From: an uncultured Blautia sp.
Lineage (GTDB): Bacteria > Bacillota > Clostridia > Lachnospirales > Lachnospiraceae
DNA length: 34,762 nucleotides
Direction: 5' to 3'
Assembly (NCBI GenBank): GCA_934373235.1
Contig: CAKROW010000026.1
Location: forward strand, 1 to 34,762
In this document: positions 30,793-34,762 of the stretch, piece by piece
How the letters are laid out: each line of letters opens with the position of its first letter
Position numbering within the stretch: position 1 is the stretch's first letter
Program-made: the position numbers and the translations under genes
Notes under the pieces: model-generated
Seen by the model: only the letters and a program-made list of their open reading frames with translations
The model's database searches: none
Told to the model about the DNA's origin: nothing

Positions 30793-30836
30793 AAACCACC
30801 ACCTGTCGGCTCTGTCTTGCCAGCGGGTGGTGGTTT
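30793..30836 (+). terminator. Terminator of the ABC_ATPase gene
   Basis: An 11-bp perfect stem, AAACCACCACC/GGTGGTGGTTT, starts 20 nt after the stop. The following tract is short (ATCTTC), so it may be a weak terminator or work in both directions (CAAAA on the other side gives TTTTG). Confidence 0.6.
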
Positions 30837-30871
30837 ATCTTCATACATATTTTAGGGAAAGGAAAGAGTTT

Positions 30872-30897
30872 TCTTAAGAGCTTCTGTTCTCTTAAGA
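30872..30897. repeat. Inverted repeat in the convergent gap
   Basis: TCTTAAGAG-N8-CTCTTAAGA, a 9-bp perfect inverted repeat between the ABC_ATPase and histidine phosphatase genes. It has no T tract on either side, so it is not a clear terminator. The rest of 30773-31008 is AT-rich with no supported gene. Confidence 0.5.
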
Positions 30898-31008
30898 TGT
30901 TTATATCATACAGGATAAATGTGAGAGAAATTTGTATAAATTCTAATAACTTTATAAAATTTATAAACTATCTGTAATCAATATGGAAATTATCTCTTTT
31001 CTGCCACG

Positions 31009-31740
31009 TCAGTCATGGCGCTGCTGTTTATTGTCGTAAGTTTCACAGAATCTTGCTGCAAAAGCCGGCGGCTCATTGTGAGCATAGAGATGGGAAATAT
31101 CTCCAAAAGAACTCATACGGAAAGATGCGATCCCTTTTCTTCTCTCCTCTGTCACCAGAGTGCTCACAGATGACGGTGCGGCACAGAAATTATGCAGCAT
31201 CACCATTGGTGAAATACTGAGAAGATAGCTGATCAGAATACAGCTCACACCAAAATGGCAGAAGAAAACAAGGGTATCCTCATTTTCCTTCTCTACCCTG
31301 TAATAATGCCCCTCACGCACATAGCCATGCTCTGCAAGAACCTTATCCAGACTTCCAGTTACCCAGTCGTAAGCTTCTTTCATTTTTCCCTCACGAAGGA
31401 TGTCATTATCCCACCATCTGTCAAACCGGAAAAAATTTTCTTCCTTTGTCCAGTCCTGTGGAAGCCAGTCCCAGGGAATGATCTTCTCACCGTTTCTGTC
31501 CGGGCGTTTTACCTGGACATCAAATTCCCGGAGCCATTTACATTCCTGTGCCTTTCGTCCAAGCTTCTTCAGAGTACAGGATGCAGTATCCTTCGCCCTT
31601 CCAAGAGGGGAAACATAAAAGTCCTTTACATCCAGTGCCGTAATCTTTTCAGAAAGATATTCCGCTTCTCTCCAGCCTTTCTCTGTGAGGGAATCAATGG
31701 AATAATCCGGATCCCCGTGTCGTATAAACAATAATTTCAT
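31009..31740 (-). CDS. Histidine phosphatase family protein
   Basis: Branch-1 histidine phosphatase (phosphoglycerate mutase-like), 243 aa. The catalytic motif FIRHGDPDY has RHG at 7-9, YVSPLGRAKDTA holds the second Arg, and VFFCHFGVSCILISYLL the second His. An insert near 80-135 rich in Trp, Asp and Lys (PWDWLPQDWTKEENFFRFDR) is larger than in the minimal fold. The substrate is not evident; members dephosphorylate small metabolites or proteins. It starts 5 nt after the stop of the DtxR-type regulator, and its ribosome site GAGGGAGAA lies in that gene, so the two are one operon. Confidence 0.88.
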   Translation of the reverse strand: MKLLFIRHGDPDYSIDSLTEKGWREAEYLSEKITALDVKDFYVSPLGRAKDTASCTLKKLGRKAQECKWLREFDVQVKRPDRNGEKIIPWDWLPQDWTKEENFFRFDRWWDNDILREGKMKEAYDWVTGSLDKVLAEHGYVREGHYYRVEKENEDTLVFFCHFGVSCILISYLLSISPMVMLHNFCAAPSSVSTLVTEERRKGIASFRMSSFGDISHLYAHNEPPAFAARFCETYDNKQQRHD

Positions 31741-31745
31741 TTCTG

Positions 31746-32135
31746 TTATTCTCCCTCTGCATCCTGTGCATCCATTTCGTGAACAGCTCTTTTCAGAGCC
31801 TCAAAGCTTTCCTCACTTATGATGTGTTCGATCCTGCAGGCGTCATTGGCAGCAGTCTCCGGCTGCACTCCAAGTTTGGTAAGCCATCTGGAAATAAGCT
31901 GATGGCGTTCATATACTTTATCTGCGATCTGATGTCCTGCCTCTGTGAGGCGGATATCTCCGTCTGACGCTACAGTAATAAGATTCTTCTGGCGCAGATT
32001 CTTCATGGCAACACTGACACTGGGTTTCTTAAAACCCAGCTCTGCCGCAATATCCACAGCACGTACCAGTGACCTCTGATTTCCCAGTACAAGAATCGTC
32101 TCCAGATAATCTTCTGCTGATTCATTTGATTTCAT
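31746..32135 (-). CDS. DtxR/MntR-family metal-dependent regulator
   Basis: Iron or manganese-responsive repressor of 129 aa, the short MntR-like form without an SH3 domain. A winged helix covers 1-65 (RAVDIAAELGFKKPSVSVAM is the recognition unit), and dimerisation helices 70-120. Candidate metal ligands match MntR positions: Glu8/Asp9 and Glu12 in SAEDYLETI, His78 in YERHQLIS, and Glu103/His104 in CRIEHII. The ATG follows GGGGAGGG. A GTTAG-N10-CTAAC palindrome is 15-34 bp upstream. No metal transporter gene is adjacent, so targets must lie elsewhere, besides the co-transcribed phosphatase. Confidence 0.9.
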   Translation of the reverse strand: MKSNESAEDYLETILVLGNQRSLVRAVDIAAELGFKKPSVSVAMKNLRQKNLITVASDGDIRLTEAGHQIADKVYERHQLISRWLTKLGVQPETAANDACRIEHIISEESFEALKRAVHEMDAQDAEGE

Positions 32136-32149
32136 GTTATACCCTCCCC

Positions 32150-32169
32150 GTTAGTTTGTCGTAGCTAAC
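32150..32169. promoter_or_regulatory. Candidate autoregulatory operator of the DtxR/MntR gene
   Basis: GTTAG (32150-32154) and CTAAC (32165-32169) form an inverted repeat, 10 bp apart, just upstream of the ribosome site. The half-site GTTAGC/GCTAAC recalls DtxR-type boxes (TTAGGTTAGCCTAACC), but the spacing is not the canonical one. The sigma-A promoter here is weak. Confidence 0.35.
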
Positions 32170-32238
32170 CAAGTTAAGGATAACATACTTTTGTAAAATC
32201 AGCAACTCCATTTTTACCCAATCAGGGAAGCCCCTTCA

Positions 32239-33315
32239 TTACATATCTGTACGCTTTATATACGGGGAATCTCCACGGTCACTGATAATCTCGTAGCCTG
32301 CAGATGCCGCCCTTCTCGAAAGACATCCACGGCACTCTGCTGCTTCCTCGCCTGTACAGATCTTATTATCATAAAGCTCGTACTGTTTTCTGTTTTTTAC
32401 CGGGGAAAGATTGGGCATCACTACATTTGCCCCCGCCTGAAAACCTTTCTCCCTGCCTCTTGGATCCAGTGTCCCAAGTGCTGTTGTCGCCGGAAGAAGA
32501 ACCTCCGGAAGCATAATACGGATTACGGAAAGCAGAAACAGGGTCAGCTCAACGCTTCCTGCTTTTTCTCCTGCATAACGTGTATCATGGTGAGGAATAA
32601 ACGGGCCGATCCCAACCATATGAGGATTAAGCTCTTTAAGAAAAACAAGATCCTCTGCCAGATGTTCATACGTCTGTCCTGGCGAGCCTACCATGAAACC
32701 AGCTCCTACCTGATACCCCAGCTCCTTAAGTTCATAAAGACATTTCTTTCTGTTGGCAAGGCTTAAATTCTCCGGGTGAAGAGATCGGTAATGGCCTTCA
32801 TCAGCAGTCTCATGACGGAGAAGATATCGGTCTGCCCCTGCCTCTCTGAGGCGCTTATAGCTTTCCATGGTTCTTTCTCCTACAGAAAGAGTGATGGCAC
32901 AATCCGGATAAGCAGTTTTTATACTTGTTATGATATCTTCCAGTCTGTCATCCCGGAACCAGGGATCCTCACCTCCCTGAAGGACAAAAGTACGAAAACC
33001 CAGGTCATAACCGTTTGCACAGCATGTAAGAATTTCTTCTTTTGTAAGCCGATAACGCACAGCGTTGGTATTGGAACGCCGGATTCCACAATAATAGCAG
33101 TCATTTTTGCAGTAATTGGTAAACTCAATAAGACCTCTGGTATAAATTTTGTTTCCAAAAAATTCCTGCTGCAGTGCCACTGCTTCCTGCCGGAGCTGTT
33201 CTTTTATTTCCGGATCTTCCCAGCACCTTAAGAGATCTGTATACTCGTCCTTCTCCAGAGTGTGATCTTTTATGAATTTATTTACGATAGCATTACTTCT
33301 TGCCTTATCCTGCAT
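32239..33315 (-). CDS. hydE: [FeFe]-hydrogenase H-cluster maturase HydE (radical SAM)
   Basis: Radical SAM enzyme of 358 aa that helps build the H-cluster of [FeFe]-hydrogenase with HydF and HydG. The CX3CX2C cluster motif is Cys69-Cys73-Cys76 (NYCKNDCYYCGIRRSN). VLQGGEDPWF and the later GFMVGSPGQTYEHLAEDLVF and GIGPFIPHHDT segments match HydE rather than BioB. A C-terminal pair, CTGEEAAECRGC, resembles the second-cluster region found in some HydE. The ATG follows GGGGGAAG. No other hyd gene is in the window, so the maturases are scattered. It implies a hydrogen-metabolising anaerobe. Confidence 0.93.
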   Translation of the reverse strand: MQDKARSNAIVNKFIKDHTLEKDEYTDLLRCWEDPEIKEQLRQEAVALQQEFFGNKIYTRGLIEFTNYCKNDCYYCGIRRSNTNAVRYRLTKEEILTCCANGYDLGFRTFVLQGGEDPWFRDDRLEDIITSIKTAYPDCAITLSVGERTMESYKRLREAGADRYLLRHETADEGHYRSLHPENLSLANRKKCLYELKELGYQVGAGFMVGSPGQTYEHLAEDLVFLKELNPHMVGIGPFIPHHDTRYAGEKAGSVELTLFLLSVIRIMLPEVLLPATTALGTLDPRGREKGFQAGANVVMPNLSPVKNRKQYELYDNKICTGEEAAECRGCLSRRAASAGYEIISDRGDSPYIKRTDM

Positions 33316-33329
33316 ATATCTTCCCCCTG

Positions 33330-33455
33330 TTATTTCATTTCATAAAACAGATATCCATATTCAATCACTACATGCTCATAAACACGATCACTTTGCAATC
33401 TGTAAACAGGTATTGATGGATTCCATTGACACAGGCATCCACATTTCTGTTTCAT
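33330..33455 (-). CDS. Possible small ORF between tcdA and hydE
   Basis: A 41-codon frame starts ATG with a CAGGATA stretch just upstream (weak ribosome site) and ends 14 nt before the hydE ATG. It begins MKQKCGCLCQWNPSIPVYRL and ends GYLFYEMK, with three Cys in the first ten residues. I do not recognise it. It fills most of the 169-bp gap between two genes of the same strand. It may be chance; comparison with relatives would decide. Confidence 0.25.
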   Translation of the reverse strand: MKQKCGCLCQWNPSIPVYRLQSDRVYEHVVIEYGYLFYEMK

Positions 33456-33484
33456 TATCCTGTGCTCCCGCAACCCGAAAAAAG

Positions 33485-34240
33485 CTATCTGCCAATAAGG
33501 TCTTTTACAACCTCCCCTGCAATGATCAGTCCTACAACTGACGGAACAAATGCATTGCTTCCTGGGACCTGACGGCGCTGTGTACATTTTCTGGCTGTTC
33601 CCGGAGGGCAGATACAATGTGACTTGCAGCTAATCGCCATGTCATCAACAGGTGTCATAGGCTTCTCCTGTGAATATACCACTTTCAGCTTCCTGATTCC
33701 TCTTTTTTTCAGTTCACGACGCATGACTTTTGCAAGAGGGCATACAGATGTCTTGTAAATATCCGCTACCATGAAGCCGGTTGGATCCATCTTGTTTCCT
33801 GCTCCCATAGAACTGATAATAGGTGTTCCTGCAGCCTGTGCCTGCTCCACCAGCATAAGCTTTCCAGTTACAGTATCAATTGCATCTACAATATAATCAT
33901 ACTGTGTGAAATCAAAGGAATCTGCTGTCTCCGGTACATAAAAGGTCTTGTGGATATTTACCACTGCATCCGGATTGATCTCCAGGATCCTGTCTCTCGC
34001 TACATCCACTTTATATTTTCCTACTGTTTTTCTTGTGGCATAGATCTGACGGTTCAGGTTGGTCAGGCATACCTTGTCATCATCAATGATATCCAATGTA
34101 CCTACACCGCTTCGTACCAGTGCTTCCACTGTATATCCGCCTACACCGCCAATTCCGAATACTGCTACACGGGAATTCTTAAGCTTCTCCATTCCCTCCT
34201 GGCCTATCAAAAGCTCTGTTCTTGAAAACTGATTGAGCAT
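33485..34240 (-). CDS. tcdA: tRNA threonylcarbamoyladenosine dehydratase (TcdA/CsdL)
   Basis: E1-like enzyme of 251 aa that uses ATP to cyclise t6A37 in tRNA to the hydantoin form ct6A (family knowledge). Start MLNQFSRTELLIGQEGME, adenylation loop GIGGVGGYTVEALVRSG (29-45), DDDKVCLTNLNRQ (53-65), and the C-terminal VPGSNAFVPSVVGLIIAGEV that defines the family. A Cys cluster, CKSHCICPPGTARKC, lies before the C-terminal helix. The ATG at 34238-34240 follows GGGAGGAAC; a longer frame to 34324 runs into the promoter. It has an excellent promoter at 34296-34324 and is next to three tRNA genes. Confidence 0.94.
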   Translation of the reverse strand: MLNQFSRTELLIGQEGMEKLKNSRVAVFGIGGVGGYTVEALVRSGVGTLDIIDDDKVCLTNLNRQIYATRKTVGKYKVDVARDRILEINPDAVVNIHKTFYVPETADSFDFTQYDYIVDAIDTVTGKLMLVEQAQAAGTPIISSMGAGNKMDPTGFMVADIYKTSVCPLAKVMRRELKKRGIRKLKVVYSQEKPMTPVDDMAISCKSHCICPPGTARKCTQRRQVPGSNAFVPSVVGLIIAGEVVKDLIGR

Positions 34241-34295
34241 CTTGTTCCTCCCTGTATCTCTTACCCTGTATGTTTTTTCTCTGTTAACTGGGAGG

Positions 34296-34324
34296 ATTCT
34301 ATCATGTATAAAATAGAATGTCAA
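34296..34324 (-). promoter_or_regulatory. tcdA promoter
   Basis: On the minus strand a perfect TTGACA (34319-34324) and TAGAAT (34296-34301) are 17 bp apart, about 55 nt upstream of the ATG. Confidence 0.8.
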
Positions 34325-34406
34325 TATTCCTATTAAATTGCTAGGAAAATCCTTTCCGTTCTTTCAGAACCATACAGATTGATGTCCTTAACAGAATCAG
34401 GAAAGT

Positions 34407-34424
34407 CCCCCTGCGGGGGGGGGG
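34407..34424. repeat. C5/G10 homopolymer tract
   Basis: CCCCC (34407-34411), TGC and ten consecutive G (34415-34424) lie in the gap between tcdA and tRNA-Leu, about 90 bp upstream of the tcdA -35. It can form a CCCCC/GGGGG hairpin. Such tracts are unstable in replication and in sequencing. Confidence 0.75.
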
Positions 34425-34467
34425 ATATTTCTCCGACAGCCCTTTATGATAGCCATATAAATGAAAA

Positions 34468-34494
34468 GGGATTCCTGAATATCTCAGGAATCCC
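34468..34494 (-). terminator. Terminator of the tRNA cluster
   Basis: An 11-bp perfect stem (GGGATTCCTGA/TCAGGAATCCC) with a 5-nt loop, followed on the minus strand by TTTTCATTT. It begins 5 nt past tRNA-Leu. Confidence 0.85.
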
Positions 34495-34498
34495 ATAC

Positions 34499-34582
34499 TG
34501 CGGGTAGCCGGACTTGAACCGGCACGGAGTTGCCCCCGAGAGATTTTAAGTCTCTTGTGTCTGCCTATTCCACCATACCCGC
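34499..34582 (-). tRNA. tRNA-Leu (anticodon TAA)
   Basis: 84 nt with acceptor GCGGGTA/TACCCGC, anticodon stem AGAGA/TCTCT with loop CTTAAAA (anticodon TAA), a long variable arm, T loop TTCAAGT and discriminator A. CCA is not encoded. Confidence 0.96.
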
Positions 34583-34605
34583 ATATTCAATTATTTGTTC
34601 AAAAA

Positions 34606-34678
34606 TGGGGCCTATAGGGCTCGAACCTATGACCCTCTGCTTGTAAGGCAGATGCTCTCCCAGCTGAGCTAAGACCCC
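34606..34678 (-). tRNA. tRNA-Val (anticodon TAC)
   Basis: 73 nt with acceptor GGGGTCT/AGGCCCC (one G-U pair), anticodon stem TCTGC/GCAGA with loop CTTACAA (anticodon TAC), T arm CCTAT-type with TTCGAGC, discriminator A. Confidence 0.96.
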
Positions 34679-34687
34679 AAATATGAA

Positions 34688-34761
34688 CGACCCAGAAGAG
34701 ACTCGAACTCTCGACCTCCGCCGTGACAGGGCGGCGCTCTAACCAACTGAGCCACTGGGCC
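34688..34761 (-). tRNA. tRNA-Asp (anticodon GTC)
   Basis: 74 nt with acceptor GGCCCAG/CTGGGTC, anticodon stem CCGCC/GGCGG with loop CTGTCAC (anticodon GTC), T arm GAGAG/CTCTT-type with TTCGAGT, discriminator G. It lies at the very right edge, complete; the cluster may continue beyond. Confidence 0.96.
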
Positions 34762-34762
34762 A

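Noticed and set aside
1..34762. CRISPR array, prophage or full conjugative element
   Set aside because: No regularly spaced repeats, cas genes, phage structural genes, integrase or transposase were seen; the only mobile-DNA trace is the tRNA-Arg scar and the possible palindromic element.

Overview
The window looks like a chromosomal stretch from an anaerobic gut Firmicute, most likely a Lachnospiraceae (Blautia, Ruminococcus or Coprococcus type). The evidence is low-to-moderate GC, AGGAGG-type ribosome sites, UgpAEB-type sugar ABC transporters with AraC/cupin regulators, an [FeFe]-hydrogenase maturase (HydE), a DUF4179/ECF sigma pair and tRNA genes without encoded CCA. I could run no database search; family names come from motifs and recall.

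Layout. (1) 1-2426, minus: sugar ABC importer (two permeases, then a solute-binding protein cut by the window edge). (2) 3038-3514: HAAS/DUF1700 protein, followed by a structured intergenic repeat. (3) 3844-8214: galactokinase-family kinase and GH78-like glycosidase (minus), with a divergent AraC regulator. (4) 8294-12034, minus: DUF4867 protein, L-fucose-isomerase-like enzyme and xylulokinase-like FGGY kinase, a compact sugar catabolic operon of unknown substrate. (5) 12146-14373, minus: overlapping crcB, SBF/BASS-type transporter and AraC regulator. (6) 14499-18040, plus: YfhO-like membrane protein and polyprenyl-phosphate glycosyltransferase, resembling the CsbB/YfhO envelope glycosylation pair. 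(7) 18134-20695: YbaK/ProX deacylase divergent from two membrane-associated proteins. (8) 20774-22379, minus: ECF sigma factor and DUF4179 partner with a visible ECF-type promoter. (9) 22501-23232: an 85-bp direct repeat of the tRNA-Arg 3' half and its terminator, bracketing a 28-codon membrane peptide gene; this looks like the att scar of a tiny or decayed element. (10) 23487-27268, minus: MacB/HlyD-type tripartite exporter. (11) 27450-30772: M18 aminopeptidase divergent from an ABC_ATPase (PF09818-like) protein. (12) 31009-34240, minus: DtxR/MntR regulator with histidine phosphatase, HydE, TcdA. (13) 34499-34761, minus: tRNA-Leu, tRNA-Val, tRNA-Asp.

How it fits together: regions 1, 3 and 4 together look like a glycan utilisation locus. 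An importer brings in oligosaccharide, GH78 removes a terminal sugar, the GHMP kinase phosphorylates one monosaccharide, and the isomerase/kinase pair feeds another into a ketose-phosphate. The two AraC/cupin proteins are the local regulators. The most unusual signals are the tRNA-Arg scar with its micro-gene, the DUF4867/isomerase/kinase operon, the crcB-SBF-AraC operon driven from a nearly leaderless promoter, the divergent promoters sharing one palindromic -35 box, and the multi-hairpin element at 3652-3745.
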